Numbered from the stretch's first letter, positions 10,366-23,252 are shown. The stretch: 64,000 nt of DNA from Neocallimastix lanati (nom. inval.) (GCA_016946835.1 JACVTC010000010.1:1902001-1966000); one strand, 5' to 3'. Notes: generated by a model not told the origin, from the letters alone. Numbers and translations: made by a program.

Positions 10366-11478
10366 ATGTTATTTAATAATATTTTTAATATAATAAATCG
10401 ATCCATTTGCAAAATAGAAATAGATGAAATTTCTGGAACAGGATTTTTTATTAAAATTCCAATTCCATCAAAAGAAAATGCTATGTGTGGTTTAATGACA
10501 AATAATCATATATTAAATGAAAATATGATTAAACTAAATAAATCATTTAGAATTTACATGGCTTATAATGAAAAATATGGAATAGATATTAAAATTAATA
10601 AAGAAGATTTTGTATTTACGTCTGAATTAATAGATGTAACTTTTATTGAACTAAATAATGATATTATTAATGAAATTGATCCAATATTTCTTAATCCTAG
10701 TAATGAAGATGCTAAAGTTAACGAATCGGTTTTAATTTATCAATATGCTCAAGCAAAATATTCTCTTGCCCATGGAAATATAACAGATATAAAAAGTTTT
10801 AATTATTATCACGATGTAATTATAAATGAAGGATCTTCCGGCTCCCCTCTTTTGAATAAAAATTATGAGGTAGTAGGAATGCATAAATCCAAAGTATTCA
10901 TAAAAAATAGCATAAATAGAATTAATGTTGCTGTTAGATACAGTGAAGTGGAATATGCTATTGGAATATCATTTAATAATATAAATATATATGGAATAGA
11001 AAAAGCTAAAAAGTCAGCGAGATTATTATCTGATACTGAAATAGAGATATTAAATGATTATGGATTAAAATTAAAACTAACACCTGATGACGTAAATAAG
11101 GTAATAAAAAATATAAATGAATTATATAAAAATGAAGAAAAGAAAAAAGAAACGATAGAAGAAAAGAGAGAAAAAAAGATAAAAAAAAAACTACAAGAAT
11201 TAGAAATAATAAAAAAATCACTTTTTTATTGCACTTTTTCAGAAAATTTATTATTTTATAGAACTAACTATACATGGTATATTGCTTTATTATCCAAGAA
11301 AAGAGATAAACATATTTTAATTAGTAATTTAAACGATATAAAAAAATTAAATTGGTATCCTATTATCCCAAAAAGTGAAAAACTAATCAAAAGAATCGAA
11401 TCTAAAATTAAATATGGATATGGTAGAGAATATATATTAATTACATGGTTAAAATTAACAGAATTAATGTATTTATAA
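10366..11478 (+). CDS. Trypsin-like serine protease, intracellular type
   Basis: 370 residues. A GTGFFI strand (residues 24-29) precedes TNNHIL with candidate catalytic His48; LIDVTFIEL gives Asp90; GSSGSPLL gives Ser158. Order and spacing fit a chymotrypsin-fold protease of the trypsin/HtrA type, and the triad looks intact. Residues ~217-265 are Lys/Glu-rich and probably helical, followed by an unrecognised C-terminal domain (~265-370, ends TELMYL). There is no signal peptide, so it probably acts inside the cell; substrate unknown. Upstream of the ATG the same frame stays open and coding-like (SEDENENDILYK...QENP) back to 10288 without an ATG, with AG acceptors at 10288-10289 and 10293-10294. 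It may therefore begin in an upstream exon and could be spliced to the ankyrin gene. A near-identical copy lies at 12200-13321. Confidence 0.85.
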   Translation: MLFNNIFNIINRSICKIEIDEISGTGFFIKIPIPSKENAMCGLMTNNHILNENMIKLNKSFRIYMAYNEKYGIDIKINKEDFVFTSELIDVTFIELNNDIINEIDPIFLNPSNEDAKVNESVLIYQYAQAKYSLAHGNITDIKSFNYYHDVIINEGSSGSPLLNKNYEVVGMHKSKVFIKNSINRINVAVRYSEVEYAIGISFNNINIYGIEKAKKSARLLSDTEIEILNDYGLKLKLTPDDVNKVIKNINELYKNEEKKKETIEEKREKKIKKKLQELEIIKKSLFYCTFSENLLFYRTNYTWYIALLSKKRDKHILISNLNDIKKLNWYPIIPKSEKLIKRIESKIKYGYGREYILITWLKLTELMYL

Positions 11479-11505
11479 ATTGTTAAAATAAAAATATATT
11501 AATTC

Positions 11506-12164
11506 ATTGGTTTGAAATAAACTTTTGAAAAAGTTATTCTTTCAAGTTCCACTGAACTAAATAAAATGAAAGAAAAATATCAAAAAAATAAACAAATAAA
11601 CAAAATCTAAAAATAAAGAAGAAAAAAAAAAGTAATGACTTAAAAATTATGTGTATTTTTATTCAATTTATATTAAAAATAATATATGATATATAAACAA
11701 CGTATGACAGTCGTACTCCTATATTAATTAAAATTACTTAAATTATTAATATTATATTTATTTCATAAAATAAATTCTATTAAAAATTTATTTAATGTAA
11801 GAAAGTTAAAATTAATAAAAAAATATATATATAAATATATATTATTTATTAATATGTTTCAAGAAATTTAAATAATAATTTATATATTCATTACTTATAA
11901 ATATATTAAATTAGAATTAAGTATAATTAATTACCTCTTTATTGAATAAAGTATTGTAAAATTTATTTTAATGAATGAAGAAATAAACTTTTTCATATAC
12001 TTTTTTATATTTCATTATTTTTAATATTGATTCTTATTAATCATTTAATATTTATTTTCTTTTTATTATAATTTTTAAATTAATATTTTAAATTAATTTT
12101 TTATTTCGTTTTTAAAATTTTTTTTAGAATAAATTGGTTAATTATTTTTCAGGTATTTTTCATG
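11506..12164. other. Unique spacer between the inverted arms
   Basis: About 660 bp of AT-rich sequence shared with neither arm. The two protease genes converge on it (3' ends facing), so it should hold both transcription ends. No gene, terminal repeat or target duplication recognised. Confidence 0.6.
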
Positions 12165-13646
12165 ACAATTATATTTATTAATATTTTTATTATAACATTT
12201 TATAAATACATTAATTCTGTTAATTTTAACCATGTAATTAATATATATTCTCTACCATATCCATTTTTAATTTTAGATTCGATCCTTTCTATTAATTTTT
12301 CACTTTTTGGGATAATAGGATACCAATTTAATTTTTTTATATCGTTTAAATTACTAATTAAAATATGTTTATCTTTTTTCTTGGATAATAAAGAAACATA
12401 CCATGTATAGTTAGTTCTATAGAATAATAAATTTTCTGAAAAAGTGCAATAAAAAAGTGATTTTTTTATTATTTCTAATTCTTGTAGTTTTTTTTCTATC
12501 TTTTTTTCTCTCTTTTCTTCTATCGTTTCTTTTTTCTTTTTTTCATTTTTATATAATTCATTTATTTTTTTTATTACCTTATTTACGTCATCAGGTGTTA
12601 GTTTTAATTTTAATCCATAATCATTTAATATCTCTATTTCAGTATCAGATAATAATCTCGCTGACTTTTTAGCTTTTTCTATTCCATATATATTTATATT
12701 ATTAAATGATATTCCAATAGCATATTCCACTTCACTGTATCTAACAGCAACATTAATATTATTAGTATTTCCATCGCTATCTTTTTCGATTATTTTAGAT
12801 TTATGTATTCCTACTACTTCATAACTTTTATTCAATAGGGGGGAGCCGGAAGATCCTTTATTTGTAATTATTTCATGATAATAATTAAAACTTTTTATAT
12901 CTGTTATATTTCCATGGGCAAGAGAATATTTTGCTTGAGCATATTGATAAATTAAAACCGATTCGTTAACTTTAGCATCTTCATTACTAGGATTAAGAAA
13001 TATTGGATCAATTTCATTAATAATATCATTATTTAGTTCAATAAAAGTTACATCTATTAATTCAGACGTAAATACAAAATCTTCTTTATTAATTTTAATA
13101 TCTATTCCATATTTTTCATTATAAGCCATGTAAATTCTAAATGATTTATTTAGTTTAATCATATTTTCATTTAATATATGATTATTTGTCATTAAACCAC
13201 ACATAGCATTTTCTTTTGATGGAATTGGAATTTTAATAAAAAATCCTGTTCCAGAAATTTCATCTATTTCTATTTTGCAAATGGATCGATTTATTATATT
13301 AAAAATATTATTAAATAACATTGGATTCTCTTGGTGTGAATGTGAATTCTCATAATTATTATTTTTATATAATATATCATTTTCATTTTCATCTTCACTT
13401 TATTTGTAAAAATTAATTTTATAATATGAATTTTATATATTATTTTAAGAAATAAAATATCATATAATAAAATATTAAAATAAATTAAATTAAATTTAAA
13501 TAAAATAAATTAAATTAAATGGAGAAATATAAATGTAGAGTACAAGTTAAATAAAAATAAATAATATATAAAATATAGAAATTAATATATAAATTTATTT
13601 ATTGTATAAATATAAAATTATTATTTTTTTTTAAAAAAAAAAAAAT

Positions 13647-13678
<32 letters not shown>

Positions 13679-13923
13679 TATATTAAATATTTATATTTTA
13701 AAAGCAAACCTATCTAAATTATCATCTTCAATTTTTGTACCTTTTAAATTATATTATATGTAATAATTTTGAATTAAAATATAATATATATTAATTAATA
13801 AATTATTAGTTAATAATTAAATGAATTTTACCTTTCAAGCATTTTATTATTTCGTTACTATTTAATTCCTCAGCAATTTCCATTGGAGTATATGAATAAG
13901 AATTTAATACTTTTGAATAATAA

Positions 13924-13967
<44 letters not shown>

Positions 13968-13981
13968 GTTGTTGTTGTTGC

Positions 13982-14012
<31 letters not shown>

Positions 14013-15242
14013 GTTGTTGTTGTTGTTGTTGTTATTGCGTACTAAAGATTTAACAATTTCAAAATTATTTAAATAACATGCAATATGTAGAGGTAAATTA
14101 TTTTTACTATCTTGTATTTCAATATTTGCATTGTTATCAATTAGACAATTCACTAAATCTTTATTTTTAAAATAACATGCTACCATTAATGCGTTTATAT
14201 CATAATCCGATTTTAAATCTATGTCAATTTCTTTATGTCTTAATAAACATTTTACTAGTTCCATATTATTGTTTTTACATGCAATTATTAATGGTGTATC
14301 TCCATATTTATTTTTTTCATTGATATCTTTTCCATTATTGATTAATTTTTCTACTTCTTCAATATTTCCATTTCTACATTCATATGTTAATGGCGTATCG
14401 TTATTATTTGTTTTTCTTTTAATTTTTTCATTTTTCATTTTTTCTTCTTCTATTTTTTCATTATTACTTACTTCATTAAACATTTCTAGAAGTTTACTCT
14501 TTTCACTAAATATTATTTTAATTTGGTCAATGTTTTTATATTTATGTAGCAACTTTATAAATTCAATATTAATTTCTGAAACATCTTTTATATTATAATT
14601 TCCATTATTATTTGAAATGACATTTTCTATGTCATTCTCATTTATCACCAATCTAATATTCTTTTCTTTTATATAGTAAAGTAAAGATTTAAACATTTTA
14701 ATATGATTATTATTCATTATTCCAAAGACTGGAAAGTATTCATCTTTATTTTTTTCATTTAATTCTAGAATAATATTATTTCTGTTGGCATTATCTATTA
14801 ACAGTTCAACCATTTCAAAATTATTATTATCAATGGCGGCTAATAGTGGATACCACCCATCATTATTTTTTTCATTTACTTCCAATGTAATATTATTGTT
14901 ACTATTATTGTTGTTGTTGGCATAATTCATTAGCAAATTAATTATTTCGATATTATTCTTTTTAGTAGCTGTTAAGAGTGGATACCATCCATCATTATCT
15001 TTTTCATTTATTTCCAAATTAATATTCTTTTCATTGGCATAATCCATTAACGCTTTAACTATATTAATATTATTTTTATTTATGGCTCTTAAAAGAGGAT
15101 ACCATCCTTTTTCATTTTTTTCATTTATTTTCAGAGTAATATTCTTTTCATTGGCATAATCTATTAATAATTTAACTATATCAATATTATTACTTTCAAT
15201 AGCTTTAAATAATGGATAGCTTCCATTTTTGGATTTTTCATT
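12165..15242 (-). repeat. Right arm of large inverted duplication
   Basis: Inverted copy of 8414-11505. The outer boundary at about 15242 lies inside the ankyrin ORF at codons NEKSKNGSYP. The inner boundary follows the protease stop, where the two sequences drift apart within ~30 bp. Confidence 0.93.
12200..13321 (-). CDS. Trypsin-like serine protease, inverted second copy
   Basis: 373 residues. The first ~149 residues appear identical to the plus-strand copy; the rest differs by a handful of substitutions, except for one block just around and after the active-site serine (HEIITNKGSSGSPLLNKSYE and the following KSKIIEKDSDGNTNNINV), which differs clearly and is three residues longer. The His48, Asp90 and Ser158 equivalents are all kept, so both copies look functional. 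The coding-like leader before the ATG (back to about 13399) is also conserved. Convergent with the plus-strand copy; the ankyrin gene 13691-19691 lies upstream on the same strand, repeating the ankyrin-then-protease order. Confidence 0.85.
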   Translation of the reverse strand: MLFNNIFNIINRSICKIEIDEISGTGFFIKIPIPSKENAMCGLMTNNHILNENMIKLNKSFRIYMAYNEKYGIDIKINKEDFVFTSELIDVTFIELNNDIINEIDPIFLNPSNEDAKVNESVLIYQYAQAKYSLAHGNITDIKSFNYYHEIITNKGSSGSPLLNKSYEVVGIHKSKIIEKDSDGNTNNINVAVRYSEVEYAIGISFNNINIYGIEKAKKSARLLSDTEIEILNDYGLKLKLTPDDVNKVIKKINELYKNEKKKKETIEEKREKKIEKKLQELEIIKKSLFYCTFSENLLFYRTNYTWYVSLLSKKKDKHILISNLNDIKKLNWYPIIPKSEKLIERIESKIKNGYGREYILITWLKLTELMYL

Positions 15243-18200
15243 AATATTCAAAATAATATTGTTTATATTGGCATACATTATTACAAGTTCAACCATTTCT
15301 ATATTATTTTTAATAATGGAATATAAAAGAGGATAAAATCCATCATTACTTTTTTCATTTATTTTTAAAGTAATTTTATTTTTATTAGCATAATCAATTA
15401 ATATTTCCAATATTTCTATATTGTTTTTATAAATAGCATATAAAAATGGATAATAACCATCACTATTTTTTTCATTTATTACCAAAACTATTTTATTAAA
15501 ATTGCAATAATCAATTAATATTTTAACTACATCAACATTATTTTCACTTACAGCTTTTAAAAGTGGATACCATCCTTCTTCATTTTTTTTATTAACTTCT
15601 AAAGTAATATTATTTTTATTAGCATAGTCAATTAGTAATTTAACCATTTTAGTATTATCGTTAGAAATAGATTTTAACAATGGATAATCTCCATACTTAT
15701 TATTTTCGTTCAATTCTAAAATAATATTATTTTCAATTGAAAAATCTATTAAAAGTTTAGCCATTTCAATATTATTCACTAAAAAGATAGCTAAAAGTGG
15801 GTAAATTCCAAAATATTTTTCATTAATACCTATTTTAATTTTATTTTTACAGGTATTTTTAAAAATATTTTTTAATTTTTGAACATTTCTATAATAAATT
15901 GCATCAATAAGTTCTTCCAATTCCCTTTTTTCCTTATTTTTATTAAATTCAATAAATTTTCTTAAAAAGTAGCTATTTTCACTAAATATAATTTCAAATA
16001 TATTTTCATTTTTATATAAATATATTAAATTGATGAATTGAATATTAATCTCAGAAATATCTTTTAAATAAACATTGTTCATATTTCTTGAAATTATTTT
16101 TTTAATATCATTTTCATTGATTAATATATTAATTTTCTTATTTTCAGCATAATATATAAATAATTTAAACATTTCAATATTATTATGATTCATCGTTTCG
16201 AATATTAGGGTATATCCATATTTATTTTTTTTCTCATTTAATTTCAAAATAATATTGTTTTTATTGGCATAATCTATTAATAATTTAACTAATTCAATAT
16301 TATTACTTTGAATGGCCATATAAAATGGATTATTATAATCTATATTTTCTTTTTCATTTAATTCTAAAATGATATTATTTTTATTGGCATAATCTAAAAG
16401 TAATTTAATAATTTCAATGTTATTCATTTCAATTGCAACTAAAAAAGGATTAATACCAAAATATTTTTTATTAATGTTTAAAGGGATATTATTTTTATTG
16501 ATATCATTTAATATTTCCTTCAATTGTTGAGTATTATTAAAATAAATTGCATCATTTATCTTTTTTAATTCTTTTTCTCCTTTATTTTGATTAAATTCAC
16601 TAAATTTTTTTAAAAAGTAACTACTTTCACCAAATACAATTTCAATTCTATTTTCATCCTTATACAAATACAATAAATATATTAATTGTGTACTAATTTC
16701 AGAAATACTCTTTAAATGAACAACTACAAAACTTCTTGAAATTATATTTTCAATATCATATTCATTAATTATTAATTTTATTTTACTTTCTATGGAATAA
16801 TCTATCAATAATTTTAGAATTTCAAGATTATTATTATCCATTACTTCAAAAATTGGACTATGTCCATATTTATCTTTTTCATTTATTTCTAAAATAATAT
16901 TATTCTTATAGGTATAATCTATTAATAACTTAATCTTTTGTGTATTATTATTATGAATAGCCCTTAAAAGTGGATACCATCCACACCAATTTTTTTCATT
17001 TAATTCCAAAGTAATATTTTTTATATTAGCATAATCTATTAATAATTTAACCATTTCAATGTTACTACTATTATTACTATTATTATTATTAATAGCTATT
17101 AATATTGGATACATCCCACACCAATTTTTTTCATTTAATTCTATATTAGAATTTATTTTATCGGCATAATCTAACAATAATTTAACAATCTTAATATTAT
17201 TATTATTAATGGCTTCCAAAAGTGGATAAGACCCAATATTATCTTTTTCATTTATTTCTAATGTAATATTATTTTTAATGGCATAATCTATTAATAATTT
17301 AACTATTTCAATATTATTATTAATAATAGATTCTAAAAGTGGATAAGACCCAATATTATCTTTTTCATTTATTTCCAAAATAATGTTATTTTTAATGGAA
17401 AAATCTATTAATAACTTAAATATTTCAATATTATTATTATTAATAGATTCTAAAAGTGGATAAGACCCAATATTATCTTTTTCATTTATTTCCAAAATAA
17501 TATTATTTTCAGTGGCGTAATCTAATAATAATTTTACCATATTAGTATTATTATTAAAAATGGCAAAAAATAATAAACTATTTCCATTTTTATTTCCCTT
17601 TCCATTTATTTTCAAAATAATATTATTTTTAATGGCATAATCTATTAATAATTTAGCCATTTCAATATTATTCCAAAAAATAGCACAAAAAAGGGGATTA
17701 TTTTCATTATTTATTTTTTCATTTATATTCAAAATAATATTATTTTTATTGGCATAATTCATTAATAATTTAACTATTTCAATATTATTATGTGAAGTAG
17801 CACAAAAAAGTGGATAGTTTCCATTTTTATTTTCCTTTTCATTTAATTCCAAAATGATATTATTTTCAATGGCGTAATCTACTAATAATTTAACTATTTC
17901 AATTTTATTATTATTAATAGATTCTAAAAGTGGATAAGATCCATTTTTATTTTCTTTTTCATTAATTTCCAAGATAATATTTTTTTTATTGGCATAATCT
18001 ATTAATAATTTAACTATTTCTACATTATTTTTATCAATTGCTTTTAAAAATGGATAATATCCAAAAATATTTTTTTCATTTATATCTAAAATAATGTTAT
18101 TTTTGTTGGCATAATCTATTAATAATTTAATCATTTCAATATTATTATTAATAGAATTTAAAAGTGGATAGGATCCATATATATCTTTTTCATTCAATTC

Positions 18201-19691
18201 AAAAATAATATTGTGATTATTTGCATAATCTATTAACAATTTAACTATTTCAATATTATTACTATTAAAGGATTCAAAAACTGGATTAGATCCGTACCAG
18301 TTTTTTTCATTTATTTTCAAAATACTATTATTTTTATTGGCATAATATATTAATAATTTAACAATTTCAATATTATCCATAATAATGGCACAAAAAAATG
18401 GGTTTGCTCCATCCCATCTTTTTTCATCTATATTCAAAATAACATTGTTTTTAATGGCATAATTTATTAATAATTTTACCATCTCAAGATTATTATTTAA
18501 AATAGCATACAAAAGTGGATTAATTCCATTTTTATTTTCTTTCTCATTTAAATCCAAAGTAATATTATTTTTATCAGCATAATTTATTAATAATTTAATA
18601 ATTTCAATATTATCCATTTTAGCAGCTTTTAAAAATGGATAACTTCCATATTTATTTTTTTTATTTATTTCTAAAATAATATTATTTTTATTAGCATCTT
18701 CTAAAACTTCTTTTACTTTTTGAGTATTATTAATATAAATTGAATCATTAAGCTCTTTTAATTCCTTTTCTTCTTTATATTCATCAAAATCATTAAATTT
18801 TTTTAAAAGATAACTTTTTTCACTAAATATTACTTCAAATATATTTTCATTTTTATATATATACATTAATATTATAAATTCAGGATTAATTTTTGAAATA
18901 TCTTTCAAATGTACTTGATATAAGTTTTTAGGAGTTGAAATTAGATTTTCAATATCCTTTTCATTAATTATTAATTTTATATCTTTTTCTATGGAATAAT
19001 CCACCAATAATTTAAATATTTGAAAATTATTATTATCTATTGCTTCAAATATCGGGGAATATCCATTCATATTTTTTTCATATAATTCCAAAATAATATT
19101 TTTTTCATTGGCATAATTTAATATTAACTTTACCATTTCAATATTATTATTTAAAGTTGCCAAAATAAGTAAATAATCTCTATCTCTATATTTATAATTT
19201 ACATTTAAAATAAAATTATTTTTATTGGCATAATCTATTAATAATTTAGCCATTTCAATATTATTCCAAAAAATAGCACAAAAAAGGGGATTATTTTCAT
19301 TATCTACATGTTTATCTATATTCATAATAATATTATTTTTATTGGCATAATTCATTAATAATTTAACCATTTCAATATTATTATGTGATGTAGCACAAAA
19401 AAGTGGATAGCTTCCATTTTTATTTTCTTTTTCATTTAGTTCTAAAATGATATTATTTTTATTGGCATAATCTATTAATAATTTAACTATTTCAATATCA
19501 TTTAATTCAGTGAATTTTAAAAGAAGATAGCTTCCATTTTTATTTTTTTTATTTACTTCTAAAATAATATTATTTTTATTGGCTTCTTCTAAAATTTTTT
19601 TTATTTTTTGAATATCTTCATCTTCATTATAAAATGCAAAACTAAATTCATTTATTTGTTTTTTCTTATTATCATTATCAGATAATTCCAT
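13691..19691 (-). CDS. Giant ankyrin-repeat protein, four-module (2 exons)
   Basis: Exon 1 19691-13832, intron 13831-13741 (GTAAAA...AAAAG, 91 nt), exon 2 13740-13691: 1969 residues, starting MELSDNDNKKK. It is built of four modules. Each opens with a segment like 'L.D.IY.NN.QK.K.IL....NKNNI' (near residues 20, 310, 1050 and 1265), continues with a varying number of ~40-residue ankyrin-type repeats (IEIVKLLIDYANKNNIILE), and closes with 'NE.DIE..IS...LK.ISEI..' then 'FSE.SYLLKKF' (last near 1730). The C-terminus has classical 33-residue ankyrins, poly-Asn (~1887-1923) and the tail GTKIEDDNLDRFAFKI. The whole 6 kb is open, arguing for a live gene. Probably a large cytosolic or nuclear binding scaffold; partner unknown. 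Its 3' 1.4 kb belongs to the inverted duplication. Confidence 0.9.
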
Positions 19692-20430
19692 GAAAATATT
19701 TTATTATCTATTTAAATTTTTATTTAAAAAAATTAAATAATTTAATAACTTTTTTTTTTTTTTTCATATTTATATTTATAATTTTCATTCAAATATATAT
19801 TTATTATAAAATCATATATACAAATTTTTAATATTAAACTTTATCATTTACACTTTTAAATCTATATTTGATTCCAAATTAAATTCATACATGAATTTTT
19901 TTTATTTTTAGGAAATTTTTATTTAAAAACTATAAATACATTAATATAATAAATTAGTAATAAGGAATACAATAGTTTAAAAAAAAAAATCTTTTATGTG
20001 TAGGTAAGGATATAATTAACTTTTTAGTTTATTTATTTTATTATATTTTATTTATTTTTATATGTTATTATTTCATTATTATTTAAAAGTAAGAATTACT
20101 TTTTTTTTTTACTAAGAGATTTATATCAAATATATATTTTCTTTAAAATTTAAATTATAATTAATTATTTAAAATGGTTTTACAGAATTAATGAATTAAT
20201 TTTATAAATAATTAATTCATATTAATACATTATATATATATATTATTAATATAACCAATAATAAAAAAAATTTATATTCTAATCCGAATTATTAGTAATT
20301 GAAAGGGTAATAAAGTATGGTTAGGTAAAAAATATTTTGGAATATTTTAATTATAATTTAAATTATTAATATTAAATTTGTTAAATATAACATTTAAAAT
20401 CAAAAATGATATTTATATTATATTATGTGC

Positions 20431-20465
<35 letters not shown>

Positions 20466-20739
20466 TTGCTTTTACATTTAGAAAGACCTTATTCATTTAA
20501 GAATATGTCATTACACGTTATTTATAATTAGTTTCTATTGTAGTATAACATTTAACGTTACACTGCATTATATTATCGAATAAAAATATTTTACACTTAA
20601 TAATGCAGTATAATGACATTGTAATTAAACACATAACTGTGATATTTAACAAATTTCATATTATTTATCTTATTGAATAATATAATACTATTTTATGAAT
20701 ATTAAAATAAATTATATTGAAATAATGTTTTACAAAGAA
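19692..20739. other. Intergenic region 5' of the giant ankyrin gene
   Basis: AT-rich and likely contains the ankyrin promoter (minus strand). Includes a short (TTTA)n run at about 20429-20466 and a 10-bp inverted repeat ACTGCATTAT / ATAATGCAGT at 20562-20571 and 20600-20609. No gene supported. Confidence 0.55.
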
Positions 20740-22670
20740 TTGTGAATAATTATAGTGTGAATTTTTAAAGAAAGAAAAAGCTGTAAGAAAAGAAAACCAG
20801 CTACGGAACATACTAAGGACTTAAACTCTCTCGTCCTAAAATAAATGGAAGAGTTGAAACTAATGTTCCAAAACTGCCAGAAATAGATATAAGAGTTCCA
20901 TTCTAAGAGTAAAGTTCGCTTCACCAAGATGGTAGCAAAGCCAAATAACTTCGTTCTTCTCGTAGACCAATAGTTTAATGTAGGAGAAGAAAGGATCGTA
21001 GCTAAAGAAATAGAAAGCCATTTAAAAAGAAAGAGCATAAAAGACATTGATACAAAAGATGCTACTATGCATAAAATTAACCATTCATGTAGCAAAGAGC
21101 GGAAACCTTTGCTATGGTTAGCAAGGTAGATAATAAAAAGATTGAGAAATATTTACAACAAAGTAAAATTTTAAACGTCAATAAAGGAAAAGCAAGGGAT
21201 CAGAAGATTCGAGAAAGCGAAGGTTACCTAGAAAGTAATGGAGAAAAAGAAACGGCTTGTGGAAAAGAGCTTGAAGAGAAAATAAAAAGACTAAATGACA
21301 CTTACCAAGCTCCTCAAAGAGTGTAAAACCATAAGAAAACAAAGATTACCAGGATGATAGAAGAAATTATTTTTCAAAGTATAGAAATGCAATAGATGAT
21401 CTCATATGATAGTCCTAATCAGGCAAGCCCTTCAAGACAAAACATAGGAATAGCAATGATTGTCCAAGAATGTCTCGAAGATGAAACTTTACGCAAAAAA
21501 AGGGTTGGAATAGGCATTGTCAATCGGTGAGATTATGGACAAGTATTAAAACTATTTCGAAGTATTAAATAAAGAAATCGCTAATACTCTACCAGAACAC
21601 TGTGGATAAATGCTTATCTGTAAAAAATGAAAATAAGGAATTAGAACTTTTGGTCCCGTAGAAGACATATCAGAATATCATTCACAAGCTATGTTATGTT
21701 ACTTTTATGATCATAACTCTTTAATTACAGTCAATACTTTTTTAGCGAAGATAAAAAGACAATCATGGGAAACTTAAATTGTTGACATGGATATTTAAGA
21801 TAATAGATTTAAAAATGAATTAAAAGATATATTAATAACGTATTCAGATGTGATAGCAATCTCCATTGATGACTTGGAACCATCCAAACCTGTTACCAGA
21901 TCATTTTGAATTATTTGATGAGATTAAGCCTATTAAACAAAAATTTTATAGTCTTCCATAAATACAACTTTCTGTTCTGAAAAAGGAATTGAGAAAATTG
22001 ATAGATATAGGTTTAAATGTACCAACCACTCTCCTTTGGCGTCTACAATAGTTATGGTACCTAAAAAGAATAGAAAATGGTGAATCTATATTGATTATAG
22101 TCTAATTAATAATATCACAAAAAAAGATTTTTATATGTTACCAAAGGTTCAAGAGATTTTTGATGCACTAATAGAAGAAAAAATATTTTTTACAATTGAT
22201 TTATTTAGTGGATATCATCACATTCTCATGTCTGGAGATGACCAAGAAATCAATTCTTTTACAACTAAATTCGGCAATTACTATTTCAAGGTTATACCAT
22301 TAGGATTAACTGACGCTCCTTCCACTTTTCAGAGAGAAATGAATAGAATTTTCTTGAATTTTATTAATGTGTGTGTACAAATAAATTTAGATGATATAAT
22401 AGTTTACTTTCCTACTATAGAACAACATTTATTAGCCTTGGTAAATGTTTTTAGTGTTCTATGAGAGAATAAATTAAAAATAAATATAGAAAAAAGTCAC
22501 TTCTTCAGGTTCAAAGTAGAAGCTTTGGGTCGTAAAGTTACCAATAGAGGTATGATGCCATTAGAAAATAAAGTTGAGGCTATCAATAATTTGGATACTC
22601 CTAAGAATATTAATAAGTTATGTTCCTTTCTGGGTATGGTTGAATATTATTGAAATTTTATTGATAAATA
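20740..22670 (+). mobile_element. Ty3/gypsy retrotransposon fossil (gag-like region and reverse transcriptase)
   Basis: The 3' half (about 21840-22670) is recognisable as Ty3/gypsy reverse transcriptase: IDLFSGYH, FTTKFGNY, FQREMNRI and an LDDI segment in the expected order, preceded by the usual N-terminal RT region. The less AT-rich 20760-21800 lies where gag and protease should be but is not individually recognisable. No LTRs found; RNase H and integrase are absent. Broken, with many interruptions (ten or more), so old. Confidence 0.8.
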
Positions 22671-22758
22671 CTAGTGTATATCATCTCCTTATTATATAAC
22701 TATAAAATTTTAATAATATACATAAAAATTAATCCACGTGATCATCAATATGATATAT

Positions 22759-22794
22759 AAAACCCACTGCAATAATTTATAAGCAGTGGGTTTT
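22759..22794. repeat. Perfect 12-bp GC-containing inverted repeat
   Basis: AAAACCCACTGC (22759-22770) and GCAGTGGGTTTT (22783-22794) with a 12-nt loop. The arms are far richer in GC than their surroundings. It lies ~90 bp after the end of the gypsy fossil. Role unknown. Confidence 0.8.
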
Positions 22795-23149
22795 AAATAA
22801 TGGTAGTTTAGTAAATTTTATTAATAAAATTATAATATTCGTACAATTAAAATAATAATTCTAATTCCTAAAAATTTACAAGAGAGTCCACTATTTCTAA
22901 TATAAATAATTTATAAGAAATAGGTAATATATTAAATATTTGTAATATTTAATAATTATTATTAAATATCAAATATGTTACTACACATATTTGTTTTATA
23001 TCAAATAAATTTATTTTAATAATAATTAAGGTTTTTAATTAGGTTTTATATCATATGTAACATATAAATAATAAATGAATGAATAAATAATCAATAATAA
23101 ATAAATAATAGAATAATTGATAAATAGTAAATATCCTTAATAATAATAA

Positions 23150-23252
23150 TAATAAATATATAATAAATATATAATAAATATATAATAAATATATAATAAA
23201 TATATAATAAATATATAATAAATATATAATAAATATATAATAAATATATAAT
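23150..23252. repeat. ATAATAAATAT 11-bp tandem repeat
   Basis: About nine near-perfect 11-bp units. Confidence 0.9.

Larger units (their letters stand above)
8414..11505 (+). repeat. Left arm of large inverted duplication
   Basis: From about 8414, inside the ankyrin ORF, to about 11505, just past the protease stop, the sequence is the inverted near-identical copy of 12165-15242. Coding, intron and intergenic parts all match; exceptions are poly-Asn length, poly-T length and one diverged block in the protease. Outer and inner boundaries are abrupt. Confidence 0.93.

Noticed and set aside
12162-12672. Two plus-strand frames of 82 and 71 codons
   Set aside because: Antisense of the minus-strand protease gene.
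14221-14598. 125-codon plus frame and its counterpart at 9130-9435
   Set aside because: Antisense shadows of the ankyrin coding sequence; their repetition merely reflects the inverted duplication.
20562-20609. 10-bp inverted repeat ACTGCATTAT / ATAATGCAGT
   Set aside because: Short, AT-rich and imperfect beyond 10 bp; expected by chance in such DNA.
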